Positions 33,628 through 43,454 of a DNA stretch of 64,000 nt are shown here, in pieces. Under the pieces are notes generated by a model that had not been told where the DNA came from, ran no database searches, and saw only the letters and a program-made list of their open reading frames with translations. Source of the DNA: Paenibacillaceae bacterium (GTDB taxonomy: Bacteria; Bacillota; Clostridia; Lachnospirales; Lachnospiraceae); assembly GCA_015057715.1 (NCBI GenBank), contig SVDS01000002.1, forward strand, positions 37,410 to 101,409, given 5' to 3'. Both the position numbers and the translations under genes were made by a program. Numbering within the stretch: position 1 is the stretch's first letter; each line of letters begins with the position of its first letter.

Positions 33628-34439
33628 GTAGAAATCCTTTCCTTCTGCGCAAGATACTTTTTTTGAAGACTTAATACAGCTTCCAGTACTCCCCCACCAA
33701 TGGCAGATGCCTTGTCTGAGATCGTATAACAGTGCCAGGTCACACCTCTGGGATCTATGTCTCCTGATTTCATTCCACGAAAAACAGTCACTCCCTCCTG
33801 AAGAAGCCCTCTTACCACTCCTCCCACCTGGGCAAGCACAGGAGCATCATTTACATACCCAACCACATCATTTAACTGCACGACTGTCCCTATGGTTACA
33901 GCCGGGTGAAATACGCCATTATCAACAGCACGTATGATCCGTTCTTTATCATAGCCGCCGATCATTCCCGGTACTCCCGTGTTGGGGACGGCACTGCCGC
34001 TCCAGATGCACCGGCCCAGATCATGGCCCCGCTTTGTTTCTACCACGCAATGACAGTCCTTCCCTGCAGTAAAACCGGGTCCGACTCCGATTACAATGTC
34101 TGCATCCGTAATCCTGGTACCCAGATTCTTCTTTGCTATAATCGCATCTACAACTGCATCCGGTTTCCATTTTACACGGATAGTACACTCCTCATCAACT
34201 ACCACTGCCACCTGGTCATTGGACAATGCTTCCTCTACTTCTTCCATGCTGCGGCATAATACACCAGTAATATCCTCTACTTTGGTCCTGCTTTCGTAAA
34301 CAGCTCTTGAAAATGCCACAGTGCGCCTTACGGTGGTAGGTACGGGTTTCTCTGTCATAACCACTAAAAAGCCGCAGCGGTGGAGGCGGCAGGCGATTCC
34401 GGAAGCCAGATCACCTGCTCCTTTGATCAATATCTTCAT
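33624..34439 (-). CDS. yqeB: YqeB-family selenium-dependent molybdenum hydroxylase accessory protein
   Basis: 271 residues from the ATG at 34439, one base after the preceding stop; a longer frame to 34523 would overlap the upstream gene. It opens with a Rossmann-like ILIKGAGDLASGIACRLHRC and contains DADIVIGVGPGFTAGKDCHC and GYDKERIIRAVDNGVFHPAV, typical of the EF2563/YqeB family. This family occurs only beside selenium-dependent molybdenum hydroxylases and is thought to help make or insert the labile selenium cofactor. The exact reaction is not established. Confidence 0.85.
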   Translation of the reverse strand: MKILIKGAGDLASGIACRLHRCGFLVVMTEKPVPTTVRRTVAFSRAVYESRTKVEDITGVLCRSMEEVEEALSNDQVAVVVDEECTIRVKWKPDAVVDAIIAKKNLGTRITDADIVIGVGPGFTAGKDCHCVVETKRGHDLGRCIWSGSAVPNTGVPGMIGGYDKERIIRAVDNGVFHPAVTIGTVVQLNDVVGYVNDAPVLAQVGGVVRGLLQEGVTVFRGMKSGDIDPRGVTWHCYTISDKASAIGGGVLEAVLSLQKKYLAQKERIST

Positions 34440-34440
34440 C

Positions 34441-35475
34441 CTACCAGCCCTTTCCGAATCCGCAGTTTGGATAATGACATTCCTCACAGGAGAGGCACAG
34501 CCCCCCTTTACCCAGCTTATCAAGTTCTTCTTTTGTTATGGGATCATCTGCCATCAGTCTTGGCAGCACTAAATCAAATACCGTTCTTTTGGAATACATC
34601 ACGCAGCCTGGTAGTCCTGCTACCGGAATGTTCTTTCCATCTATCCGGTAATAGGATAGAAGAAACATGGCTCCAGGCAGAACCGGAGCACCATAGGATA
34701 TCACCTCTGCTCCCGTATTTCGGATTGCCAGGGGAGTTTTGTCATCCGGATCCACGCTCATGCCGCCGCTTACCAGAACCATGTCCGCTCCCTGTCTGAT
34801 AAATTCAAGAATGGCTTCTGTGGTATGCTCCGGCTTATCATCGGTTACAGTCTGTCCCAGTATTTCTCCGCCAAACTCTTCTGCCTTTGCTCTTAGAACC
34901 GGGCCGAATGCATCCTTGACCTTTCCACAGTATACTTCACTTCCAGTTGTAACAATACCCACTTTTTTATTCTTATAAGGCAGTATGGAAAATATCTTTT
35001 TTCCGCCGCAGAGTTTTTTTACTGCCTCCATCTTGTCCTTTTTAATTACGAGAGGAATAATCCTGGTTCCGCAAAGCTTATCCCCTGGTTCCACAGGAGT
35101 ATTGGGATGCCTGGAAGCAATCATCATATCTCCGGCACTGTTTATTATATCAAGCAGACCGGTATCTATTTTTAAAAGCCCCCGAATAGTGGATTTTAAT
35201 TCTATTTTCCCTTCTTTTACATCGCCTCTGTCCATATGGTCGTTTCTGCATAATTCACAAAGTATTTCAGCAGCTTCATTCTCATGATACATGGTATCAT
35301 CCTTTTCCCATATATACAGATGTTCTTTTCCCATTGACAGCAGTACAGGGATATCTTCCTCTGTTACCACATGACCTTTCCGGAATCTTGCATCCTTTGA
35401 AACTCCAGGTATGATCTGGGTCATGTCATGGCAAAGAACATGACCTGCTGCGTCTTCCGTTCTGATCTCTTTCAT
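34441..35475 (-). CDS. MoeA/molybdopterin-binding-like protein with C-terminal cysteine tail
   Basis: 344 residues. The first half resembles the MoeA N-terminal domains (DAAGHVLCHDMTQIIPGV). The second half is a molybdopterin-binding (MoaB/MogA-like) domain with VGIVTTGSEVYCGKVKDAFG, DMVLVSGGMSVDPDDKTPLA and PVAGLPGCVMY. The last 20 residues carry several cysteines (CLSCEECHYPNCGFGKGW) and could bind metal. It probably handles molybdopterin for the xanthine dehydrogenase. It is embedded between yqeC and yqeB. Confidence 0.8.
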   Translation of the reverse strand: MKEIRTEDAAGHVLCHDMTQIIPGVSKDARFRKGHVVTEEDIPVLLSMGKEHLYIWEKDDTMYHENEAAEILCELCRNDHMDRGDVKEGKIELKSTIRGLLKIDTGLLDIINSAGDMMIASRHPNTPVEPGDKLCGTRIIPLVIKKDKMEAVKKLCGGKKIFSILPYKNKKVGIVTTGSEVYCGKVKDAFGPVLRAKAEEFGGEILGQTVTDDKPEHTTEAILEFIRQGADMVLVSGGMSVDPDDKTPLAIRNTGAEVISYGAPVLPGAMFLLSYYRIDGKNIPVAGLPGCVMYSKRTVFDLVLPRLMADDPITKEELDKLGKGGLCLSCEECHYPNCGFGKGW

Positions 35476-35499
35476 CTTGCTGATCCCTTTCGCGTGTCT

Positions 35500-36303
35500 C
35501 TAATTCTGATCCTTTTCTATAAAACTGGTTACTGCTGTGTACCTCGCCCATTGTTTTCCCATTGCATCTGCTACTGCCTGGGCACTGGACAGCCGTCTTT
35601 TATCATCTGCTTTGTTTATTAAAATCCGGTATTCCATGGATTCAACTCCCTTTCGGGTCCCATTTGTGCTGGTCAGTATCTTTGCTGCATCAGAAGGAGT
35701 AATTCGTCCGTTCTTTTTCTGACCGTCAAACACCTGTGGTGTCAGTTCATAACGAAAGCACATTTCTTCCCATGGCTCGCCGATACAGTTAAGTCCCATA
35801 CAGCCAATTACTGCATGAGTTCCGCCTGGTAAAACCGGTTCATTTATCTTTGGTATCTTAATTGGAAGGCGCTTTGCACCATCTGCTTCCACAAGAAGGA
35901 CATCACAAAGCAGCGTCAGACGTTCCAGCTCAGAAAGTTCCATTCCCTTTAGCTTTCCCTCTTCGGCAGGCTGGCCGGTAACCAGCACCCAGCCTGCCAA
36001 AGAAAAAAGCTCCTTATGGCTGGTAATAAAATCACTCACGGCTTTCCAGCCAGCTGCCTCTGTAACGATTCTGTCAGTGGGTCGTAAAATATGGGTACTG
36101 GTAGTTACAATTACCCGCTTTCCCTGAGCTGACAGCTCGTCGGCCAGGCAATACATGGAGGTTGTCTTCCCACCCCCGCCGGTAAAAGCCACAATCATCG
36201 GTTCTTTTAACGGAATACGAAGAGTCTCCCACAGAGAATCTTTTTCTTCCAGCTGTAATGTTCCGTCTGACACATTAATTGCATATGCGCTTTTTAATAT
36301 CAT
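35500..36303 (-). CDS. yqeC: YqeC-family selenium-dependent hydroxylase accessory protein
   Basis: 267 residues. A P-loop lies near residue 40 (VAFTGGGGKTTSMYCLADEL), with a VIVTTSTHIL strand and DVLLVEADGAKRLPIK further on, the pattern of the YqeC family. These NTP-binding proteins are restricted to loci of selenium-dependent molybdenum hydroxylases. The start codon overlaps the hydA stop (ATGA), implying coupling. The biochemical role is unknown but probably concerns cofactor maturation. Confidence 0.85.
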   Translation of the reverse strand: MILKSAYAINVSDGTLQLEEKDSLWETLRIPLKEPMIVAFTGGGGKTTSMYCLADELSAQGKRVIVTTSTHILRPTDRIVTEAAGWKAVSDFITSHKELFSLAGWVLVTGQPAEEGKLKGMELSELERLTLLCDVLLVEADGAKRLPIKIPKINEPVLPGGTHAVIGCMGLNCIGEPWEEMCFRYELTPQVFDGQKKNGRITPSDAAKILTSTNGTRKGVESMEYRILINKADDKRRLSSAQAVADAMGKQWARYTAVTSFIEKDQN

Positions 36304-37679
36304 CAGGAAATCACCATAGGCTTGTTTCTGGCTACATAGGCACCTGTCTTTTCCAATAAGACTTCACCATTCTCAGCCGCCAGTCTGCCCCCTAAAAATA
36401 CAAGCTCCGCTTTTCCTTCAACGGAAATTCCTTCAAAGGGACAGTAATCCACGCGGGCAACCTGATTCTCAACAGACATGGTCCATTTGGCATCCGGGTT
36501 AAAAACCACAAGATCAGCGTCACTTCCAGGAGCTATCAAGCCTTTTCTTGGATAAACTCCGTAAAGCTTTGCCGGATTTTCTGAGAGTAGACGGCACATC
36601 TGTTCCACAGTCAGACCATTTTGTTTTACACCAAAGCTGTAAACAAGAGCAGGACGAGCTTCCACTCCCGGCATTCCGTTTGGTATCTTTGTAAAATCTT
36701 CTCTGCCTGCTGCTTTCTGATCGGTAGTGAAACTGCAGTGATCGGTGGATACTGTCTGAATCTGATTCGTCTTTAAAAGCTCCCACAGCTTCTGTCTGTC
36801 AGATTCCTTCTTAATTGTAGGCGAGATTACATATTTACTTCCCTCAAAACCTGGGAGATCATAAACATCTTCATTGAAAATCAGATACTGGGGACAGGTT
36901 TCCACGTATACTTCCTGCCCTCTTTCTCTTGCATAAGCAATCTCTTTATAACCAGCTTCCGAGCTTAGATGTACGATGATAACCGGGCAATCCGCTACCT
37001 GGGCTATCTTTAGAAGACGGCCTGCTGCTTCTGCTTCTACTGCCGCAGGTCTTGTCTTTTTATGGGCATTAACCGAATAATTACCCTTTGCTTTTTCTTC
37101 CTCAATCAGCGCCTCGATAATTCCCTTGTTTTCACAGTGTACACCGGCAATTCCTCCGGCTTCTTTTAAACGTTTTAAAATCTGGTATATCTTTTTGTCA
37201 GCCATATACATCTCATCATAAGTCATATACAGCTTAAAGGAAGTCACACCTTCTGAAACGATGGTGTCAAGCTCTTCGCTTACGGAAGGATTCCAGTCTG
37301 AAACTGCCAGATGAAAGCCATAATCACAGGATGCGTTGCCATCCGCTTTTTTATGCCAGTTATTCAGTGCCTGATGCAGACTTTCTCCCTGGTACTGGGT
37401 GGCAAAATCAATAATCATGGTGGTTCCTCCGGCTAAAGCTGCCTTGGTTCCTGACTCAAAATCATCTGCTGTTACGGTACCTGCCACATGAAGATCAAAA
37501 TGAGTATGGGCATCAATAAATCCCGGGAACAAAAGTCTGCCGGTTACATCAATAACATCTGCTTTTTCCTCTTCAATTCCCTGTTCCACAGCCAGAATCT
37601 TTCCATTCTCCATGAGAACATCCGCTGCAACCGCCTTGCTTCCCGATACTACGGTTCCGCCTTTCAACAACGTCTTCAC
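36303..37679 (-). CDS. hydA: Dihydropyrimidinase/hydantoinase-like amidohydrolase
   Basis: 458 residues of the dihydropyrimidinase fold. Metal ligands are visible: DAHTHFD near residue 57, the carbamylated-Lys position in TSFKLYMTYDEMY near 148, HCEN near 182, HLSSEAG near 238 and STDHCSF near 312. Such enzymes open cyclic diamides and cyclic ureides. In purine-degradation clusters this gene (hyuA/hydA) acts on a ring-opened purine intermediate. A terminator separates it from xdh upstream, so it heads a unit with yqeC, the MoeA-like gene, yqeB and mocA. Exact substrate is inferred. Confidence 0.88.
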   Translation of the reverse strand: MKTLLKGGTVVSGSKAVAADVLMENGKILAVEQGIEEEKADVIDVTGRLLFPGFIDAHTHFDLHVAGTVTADDFESGTKAALAGGTTMIIDFATQYQGESLHQALNNWHKKADGNASCDYGFHLAVSDWNPSVSEELDTIVSEGVTSFKLYMTYDEMYMADKKIYQILKRLKEAGGIAGVHCENKGIIEALIEEEKAKGNYSVNAHKKTRPAAVEAEAAGRLLKIAQVADCPVIIVHLSSEAGYKEIAYARERGQEVYVETCPQYLIFNEDVYDLPGFEGSKYVISPTIKKESDRQKLWELLKTNQIQTVSTDHCSFTTDQKAAGREDFTKIPNGMPGVEARPALVYSFGVKQNGLTVEQMCRLLSENPAKLYGVYPRKGLIAPGSDADLVVFNPDAKWTMSVENQVARVDYCPFEGISVEGKAELVFLGGRLAAENGEVLLEKTGAYVARNKPMVIS

Positions 37680-37772
37680 AGCAAATCCACTTCCTTTCTT
37701 CTAATCCGGTTTGCTTTTTCATACCGGTCTATGCCATCTATTTTCTCTTTTTCATGGTTCTTTGTCAATCCC

Positions 37773-37811
37773 AAAAAGACGCAGAGAAGTTTTTTTCTCC
37801 TGCGTCTTTTT
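37773..37811 (-). terminator. Bidirectional terminator-like hairpin after xdh
   Basis: An 11-bp perfect outer stem (AAAAAGACGCA / TGCGTCTTTTT) with an inner GAGAA/TTCTC pairing. It lies 5 bp after the xdh stop codon and before hydA, so part of the upstream transcript probably ends here. Confidence 0.75.
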
Positions 37812-37815
37812 CCGG

Positions 37816-40395
37816 TTATTTTTTCTTTTTCCGATAAGCCGTCTCTTCCAAAGGCAGGGATGTACGAAATACTCCGTCATACTTATAATAAGCGCCCTGC
37901 ACCGCTGGTGCAGTAGGAATTGAGGTAATCTCTCCGATTCCTATTGCCCCGTAGGCCAGCGGATCGTGATTTCGTTCTACAATAATGCTCTCTACATCCG
38001 GTGTTTTATCTGCCCGGAACAATCCAAGCGTACCGAATTTTGCAAGTGGAACACCCTGGTTCAAAGGAAATTCTTCCGTCAGGGCATATCCCAGTGACAT
38101 GACCACACCGCCTTCAATCTGTCCTTCTACAGACAGAGGATTAATGGCCTTTCCTACATCGTGGGCGGCCAGTATCTTTTCCACGGTACCGTCTTCTTTT
38201 AAACAGGCTACCTGAGTGGCATAGCCGTATGCCACATGAGAAACGGGATTTTTCTTCTCGCTTCCCATAGGATCAGTGGCAGCCAGATATTCTCCATAGT
38301 ATTCTTTTCCATTTAGAACTGACAGTTCTTTTTTATCATCTAAATCCTGAAGGATCTGGACACATGCCCTCCTTGCCGCTTCCCCTGTTACCAGAGTCTG
38401 GCGGGAGCCGGAGGTAGTACCGGAATCAGGTGCCAGATTGGTCTCTGCAGCAACGTAGATCACCTGATCACCTGTGATACCAAGGGTTTCGCATACAATC
38501 TGCTCCAGAACAGTTCCCAGTCCCTGACCAATGCAGGATGCACCAGATCTGATATGAACCTTTCCATCTTCCACCGTCAGCCTGCATCTTCCCCAGTCAG
38601 GAAGTCCGACTCCTACACCGGCATTTTTCATGGCACAGGCGATTCCTGCATAAGGGTGGCTTTCATAAATATCTTTTACTGCAAGCAGAGTCTCCACAAG
38701 GGCAGTTCCTTCTGCAGCAATCTGACCGTTTGGAAGCTCCTGTCCCGGCCGAATGGCATTGCGAAAACGGATTTCCCATGGACTGATCCCAACTTTCTCT
38801 GCCAGCAGGTTTAAGTTGCACTCTATGGCAAAACAGCTTTGTGTGACTCCGAATCCCCGAAAAGCACCTGCAGGCGGATTGTTGGTGTAGACAGCTGTTC
38901 CTTCAATGTCAATATTCTGATAATGATAAGGTCCTGCTGCGTGGGTACAGAGGCGCTGAAGTACAGGACCTCCCAGGGAAGCGTAAGCTCCTGTATCCGT
39001 AATCACCACTGCAGTCATGCCGGTAAGATAACCATTCTCATCGCAGGCAGTGGTAAAATCCATAGAGGCCGGATGGCGCTTGGGATGAACCATAATGCTT
39101 TCTTTCCTGGTCAGCTTTACTTTGACTGGTTTACCAGTATGATAAGCTAAAAGAGCAGCGTGATGCTGAACGGACATATCCTCTTTTCCGCCAAACCCTC
39201 CTCCTACCAGCTTGTTAATCACATGAACCTTTGAAAGTTCAAAACCAAGCATACCGGCACATTCCTTTTGCGTATCATAAGTTCCCTGGTCGGAGGAATA
39301 GATCACAGCATCTTCCTTTTCCCGATCTACTATAGCTATTGCACACTCGGGTTCCAGAAATGCATGCTCTGTAAATGGAGTTTCATAATGCATGGTTACC
39401 GAATAGGCAGAGTTTTCTATGGCTTTCTTTGCATCTCCCCTGATCAGATGCTCATGGGCTAAAATATTACCAGTATCATGAACAAGAGGTGCATCCGGCT
39501 GTAAAGCTTCACGGGGTGAAAAGACTCCTTTTAACTCCTGGTATTCAATCTCAATCAGCTTCTTGGCTTCTTCCAGGATCTCAGGAGTATCCGCTGCCAC
39601 AAGACAAACGGCATCTCCAACATATCTGGTAATCTCTCCTTCCGGAATCATGGTGTCCCAGTCTTTCTTTAAATGCCCCACTTTATTCTTACCCGGAACA
39701 TCTTTAGCGGTTAAGACTGCACGGACTCCAGGCAGTGCTTTGGCTTTGGAAGCGTTAATAGACAGAATCCTTGCCCGGGGGTATTTACTCCGTACCGCAC
39801 TGCCGTAGATTAACCCCTCTACTTCCATATCGTCTACGTATTCCCCGTAACCCAGCACTTTTTCCGGTACATCCAGGCGATGAGCCCGCTGCCCCACAGC
39901 CGTTACCTCTGGAGCCTTTAAATCTCTGACATCTTCACGAAACAGTCTGGCTGCAAGGAGAATGGCATCAATGATTTTCTTATATCCGGTGCAGCGGCAG
40001 ACATTTCCCCGTACTGCAAATGCAGCCTCTTCCCTTGTTGGATCGGGGTTTTCATCAATGAGGGCTTTTGCACAGATTACCATGCCCGGAATGCAAAAAC
40101 CGCACTGAACAGCTCCCGCTTCCCCAAAGGCATAGACAAACACTTCTTTTTCCCTGTCAGACAGTCCCTCCACTGTCATGACAGATTTCCCTTCCATTCT
40201 GGCTGCTTTCTGTACACAGGCTTTTACAGCCTTTCCATCTATCAGGACCGTACATGTTCCACAGGCACCTTCGCTGCATCCGTCTTTCACAGACTTAAGC
40301 CCCAGATCGGTTCTTAAAACATCAATCAGCTTCCTTTCTTCCGGTACCGTAACAGTCTCTCCGTTTACCAGGAAACGAACCATTGCTCCACCCAC
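37816..40395 (-). CDS. xdh: Selenium-dependent xanthine dehydrogenase (FeS and Mo domains fused, no FAD domain)
   Basis: 859 residues. The start is probably the GTG at 40395 (AGGA at 7 nt); an ATG at 40383 is an alternative with a very close site. Residues 1-75 hold a plant-type [2Fe-2S] site (CSEGACGTCTVLIDG) and residues about 95-140 hold the second one (CGFCIPGMVI, CRCTGYKK). From about 160 the molybdopterin domain begins, with NKLVGGGFGGKEDMS, GAFRGFGVTQSCFAIE and the catalytic-Glu region AIGIGEITSIPTAP near the end. There is no FAD domain, as in the selenium-dependent subfamily. It hydroxylates xanthine or related purines at a Mo centre carrying labile selenium. Electrons must go to a partner, possibly YgfK. 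Confidence 0.9.
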   Translation of the reverse strand: MGGAMVRFLVNGETVTVPEERKLIDVLRTDLGLKSVKDGCSEGACGTCTVLIDGKAVKACVQKAARMEGKSVMTVEGLSDREKEVFVYAFGEAGAVQCGFCIPGMVICAKALIDENPDPTREEAAFAVRGNVCRCTGYKKIIDAILLAARLFREDVRDLKAPEVTAVGQRAHRLDVPEKVLGYGEYVDDMEVEGLIYGSAVRSKYPRARILSINASKAKALPGVRAVLTAKDVPGKNKVGHLKKDWDTMIPEGEITRYVGDAVCLVAADTPEILEEAKKLIEIEYQELKGVFSPREALQPDAPLVHDTGNILAHEHLIRGDAKKAIENSAYSVTMHYETPFTEHAFLEPECAIAIVDREKEDAVIYSSDQGTYDTQKECAGMLGFELSKVHVINKLVGGGFGGKEDMSVQHHAALLAYHTGKPVKVKLTRKESIMVHPKRHPASMDFTTACDENGYLTGMTAVVITDTGAYASLGGPVLQRLCTHAAGPYHYQNIDIEGTAVYTNNPPAGAFRGFGVTQSCFAIECNLNLLAEKVGISPWEIRFRNAIRPGQELPNGQIAAEGTALVETLLAVKDIYESHPYAGIACAMKNAGVGVGLPDWGRCRLTVEDGKVHIRSGASCIGQGLGTVLEQIVCETLGITGDQVIYVAAETNLAPDSGTTSGSRQTLVTGEAARRACVQILQDLDDKKELSVLNGKEYYGEYLAATDPMGSEKKNPVSHVAYGYATQVACLKEDGTVEKILAAHDVGKAINPLSVEGQIEGGVVMSLGYALTEEFPLNQGVPLAKFGTLGLFRADKTPDVESIIVERNHDPLAYGAIGIGEITSIPTAPAVQGAYYKYDGVFRTSLPLEETAYRKKKK

Positions 40396-40399
40396 TTTC

Positions 40400-43390
40400 T
40401 TATCCTAAAAGATAATCGTAGTCATTGATAACGGTTTCCACAATCTTTAAAAGTCCCTCCGGAACTGCGTCAACCGCTTCCCCGGCTTTCCCTGTATACA
40501 GACTTCCCATATACTTTAGAAGGAACGTACCATTCTTTCTGTCTGTCACAACAAAGCCCTGGTTTTTACTGTTATTTAAGTCTGCTTCATTAGCAAATAG
40601 TGTAAATTTATCTAAGTACGGAGCACTGTCATAGGGGCAAAAACTACGGCAGTTTCCGCATTCATTGCATAAATAATCCACATGAAGGATCTGATGCTTT
40701 GTGAAACCCGGAACAAAGAGTGCTAAATTTGCACGGTTTGGACAGACCTCTGCGCAGTTTTCGCAGATACTTTTACAGCCAAGACACCTTGTATTTTCTT
40801 CCTGGTCACTCAGCGTTTCTTTTAAGATTCCTCTTCTGCCGTATAGCTTTTGCGGATCAGACGATGTGATGTCAAAATCCCTGGCAGCTTTTCTGCCCAG
40901 AATTGATTCTGCCGCCATTCTGGCATCTCTTATGGCTTCTACCACAGTTCCGGGACCGTACAGACCGTCACCCACTGCATAAACTCCGGGCACACTTGTT
41001 TCTAACGTTTCCTCATTAACAAGCACTCTTCCCCGGCTTGTCAGTTCAATGCCGTTCTTTTTATAAAACTCTTTGGGAATTCCCTCTCCAACTGCGGCTA
41101 TAACCGTATCTGCAGGTATGGAAACGGTCTCCTCTGTTTCTGTAACAGCTCTTCTTCCGCTCTCATCTGCAGCGGCAAGCTTCATCACATTGCAGATTAA
41201 CTGGCCATTCACCAGTTCTGCAGGAGATAAAAGCTCCATGAATTTCACACCATCCTGCATGGCAAGCAGCAACTCTTCCTCATCTGCAGGCATGTATCGT
41301 TTTGTTCTGCGGTAAACGAGAGAAACTTCTTTTACGCCGTTGGTTCTGACAGCTGCTCTTGCCGTATCCATGGCAGTATTTCCTCCGCCAATTACAGCAA
41401 CTGCCTTACCGACATTCACATTTTTATTGGTTTCCTTGTATTCACTGAGAAAATGAAGGGCATTCATGGTCTCGCCAGTTTTCAGATTTAAAATTCCCGG
41501 TTCACTTGCACCTGCCGCCAGAATAATAAATTCAAAACCTTCTTCTTTTAATGCAGCCAGATCCGTTATTTCCGTATTCAGCCTTACCTCTGCTCCGTAA
41601 GAAAGGCATAAATCGATGTCATTCCCAATCACGTCCCCTGAGATTCTGAAATCGGGAATAATGTTTTGAACCACACCCCCAAGCTTTCCGCTTTTTTCAA
41701 AAATAGTAGCGGGCGCACCGCACTTTGTCAGGAAATAGGCGGCGGAAAGGCCAGCCGGTCCGCCTCCGATAATTGCTGTCTTTTTACCGGTCAGTTCCCC
41801 TTTTTGAATGGTTTTCCGATAATCCTCATAGCCTTTTTCTGCACAAAGAAGCTTTGCCCCCCGTATATTTACCGGAGATTCGTAATGATTTCTGGTGCAC
41901 ATATTCATACAGTTATGGGCACATATGGAACCGGTTATAAAAGGAAGAGGGTTTTTCTCAGCAATCACTTCCATGGCTTCCTCATAGTTTCCCTGACCGG
42001 AAAGCTTTAAGTATGTGGTAATATCCTGATGAATGGGACAGGCTTCCTGGCAGGGAGCCGTATAACAGTCAAGAAGCGGAACTGTTTTCTTCATCTTCCT
42101 GTCCGGCAGAAGTTTTAAGGCTTTTTTATAATGAGAATCTGAAATGGAATCCTGGGAAAGCGTGAAAGCCTTATCTGCATCTACACCCTGAAATGAGGCA
42201 CCTGTTTCCTTCGTCTTTTCTGCCATCTGAAGAAGTCTCTGATATCCGCCTGGCTTTAAAAGGGTAGTGGCAACAGTAACCGGCCAGATTCCTGCATCAG
42301 TAATGTCTTTGATATTATGGTAATCAGCTCCGCCTGAGAATGAAATCCGAAGTGCTCCGTCAAATTCTTTGGAAAGTCTGGCCGCCAGTGCCATGGACAG
42401 CGGGAACAGCGATTTTCCGGACATATACATCTCCTGGCTGGGGAGCTCATTATTTTTCACATCAACCGGGAACGTGTTGGTAAGCTTCACACCGAACTCC
42501 AACCTGCGTTGGTTCGCCACTGCCATCAGCCGTTTCAACATGGGGATGGCATCCTCATATTGAAGATCATCAAGGAAATGGAACTCACCAAAGGAAATGT
42601 AGTCATATCCCATCTGGTCCAGCGTGTTTCTGGCAAATTCATAGCCCAGCAGTGTGGGGTTACATTTAATAAAGGTATTCAGACCCTTTTCTTCTATTAA
42701 ATAGACTGCAATCCGCTCAATCTCCTGTGGCGGGCATCCGTGTAAGGTAGAAAGAGTCACACTGTTGCAGATCTGGGAAGAGATTGACTCAATATCCTCT
42801 TTTGTCACATTCTCAAACTGTTCCAGATTCTCCAGAAGATACTGCCTGCAGGCATGAAACGTCTCCGTGTCTTTTGCATCCATCATGGAGTCGATGAAAG
42901 AATTGACTTTGGGAGATTTAATTCCCTCCAGATCGTATCCCACACTCATGTTAAACTGAAACCCATTCATCTGACCTAATCCGTATTCTTTCGCCATGAA
43001 AGAAAGTAAAAACCAGGCCTTAATATATTCTTCCTGGGCCTGGGGAACATAAAGTTCTGTAGACCACTCGCAGTTGTAGCACTCATCTTCTGCCCTGATA
43101 CAGGGCTTTTCTACCGGCAGATCATCTCCGTCTAAAATCTGTACGGTTTTCAGCTCAAAGAAACGGCTTCCTGCATAGTAAGCTGCCACTATGTTTTGCG
43201 CCAGCTGGGTATGGGGACCTGCCGCCGGTCCAATCGGAGTTTCTAACGTTCTTCCAAACAGCTCCCTGTTATGTGACTCATCCGCCCGGTAGGGACGGTA
43301 TACTCCAAAAACTGATTCCTGTTTTCCCTGCTCTTTCCTTACCCAGTTCATTAATTGTGAAAAAGGCATCGGTGTCATTTTGTCTCCCAT
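40400..43390 (-). CDS. ygfK: YgfK-like putative flavin/FeS oxidoreductase
   Basis: 996 residues. The first 400 residues resemble a dihydroorotate-dehydrogenase-type barrel (TLHGCPPQEIERIAVYLIEE, RISFSGGADYHNIKDI). Residues about 450-850 are a GltD/NADPH-dependent module with a dinucleotide motif AIIGGGPAGLSAAYFL and a second one VAVIGGGNTAMDTARAAV. The C-terminus carries two ferredoxin-type cysteine clusters (CLGCKSICENCAEVC; CNECGNCRSFCPYDSAP). YgfK was once called a selenate reductase subunit, but genetics in gut bacteria ties it to anaerobic purine breakdown. It may carry electrons to or from purine intermediates. It lies 4 bp from xdh. Confidence 0.85.
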   Translation of the reverse strand: MGDKMTPMPFSQLMNWVRKEQGKQESVFGVYRPYRADESHNRELFGRTLETPIGPAAGPHTQLAQNIVAAYYAGSRFFELKTVQILDGDDLPVEKPCIRAEDECYNCEWSTELYVPQAQEEYIKAWFLLSFMAKEYGLGQMNGFQFNMSVGYDLEGIKSPKVNSFIDSMMDAKDTETFHACRQYLLENLEQFENVTKEDIESISSQICNSVTLSTLHGCPPQEIERIAVYLIEEKGLNTFIKCNPTLLGYEFARNTLDQMGYDYISFGEFHFLDDLQYEDAIPMLKRLMAVANQRRLEFGVKLTNTFPVDVKNNELPSQEMYMSGKSLFPLSMALAARLSKEFDGALRISFSGGADYHNIKDITDAGIWPVTVATTLLKPGGYQRLLQMAEKTKETGASFQGVDADKAFTLSQDSISDSHYKKALKLLPDRKMKKTVPLLDCYTAPCQEACPIHQDITTYLKLSGQGNYEEAMEVIAEKNPLPFITGSICAHNCMNMCTRNHYESPVNIRGAKLLCAEKGYEDYRKTIQKGELTGKKTAIIGGGPAGLSAAYFLTKCGAPATIFEKSGKLGGVVQNIIPDFRISGDVIGNDIDLCLSYGAEVRLNTEITDLAALKEEGFEFIILAAGASEPGILNLKTGETMNALHFLSEYKETNKNVNVGKAVAVIGGGNTAMDTARAAVRTNGVKEVSLVYRRTKRYMPADEEELLLAMQDGVKFMELLSPAELVNGQLICNVMKLAAADESGRRAVTETEETVSIPADTVIAAVGEGIPKEFYKKNGIELTSRGRVLVNEETLETSVPGVYAVGDGLYGPGTVVEAIRDARMAAESILGRKAARDFDITSSDPQKLYGRRGILKETLSDQEENTRCLGCKSICENCAEVCPNRANLALFVPGFTKHQILHVDYLCNECGNCRSFCPYDSAPYLDKFTLFANEADLNNSKNQGFVVTDRKNGTFLLKYMGSLYTGKAGEAVDAVPEGLLKIVETVINDYDYLLG

Positions 43391-43454
43391 TGATATCCTC
43401 CTGCATCCGGGCTCTCCCTGTGTTTGTTAAGCCCTGTATGAATATTCTGTTTTT

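Noticed and set aside
40400..43390. True selenate reductase subunit (older name of YgfK)
   Set aside because: The gene lies in a purine-degradation set and shows oxidoreductase domains of the GltD/ferredoxin type; nothing in the sequence indicates selenate as substrate.
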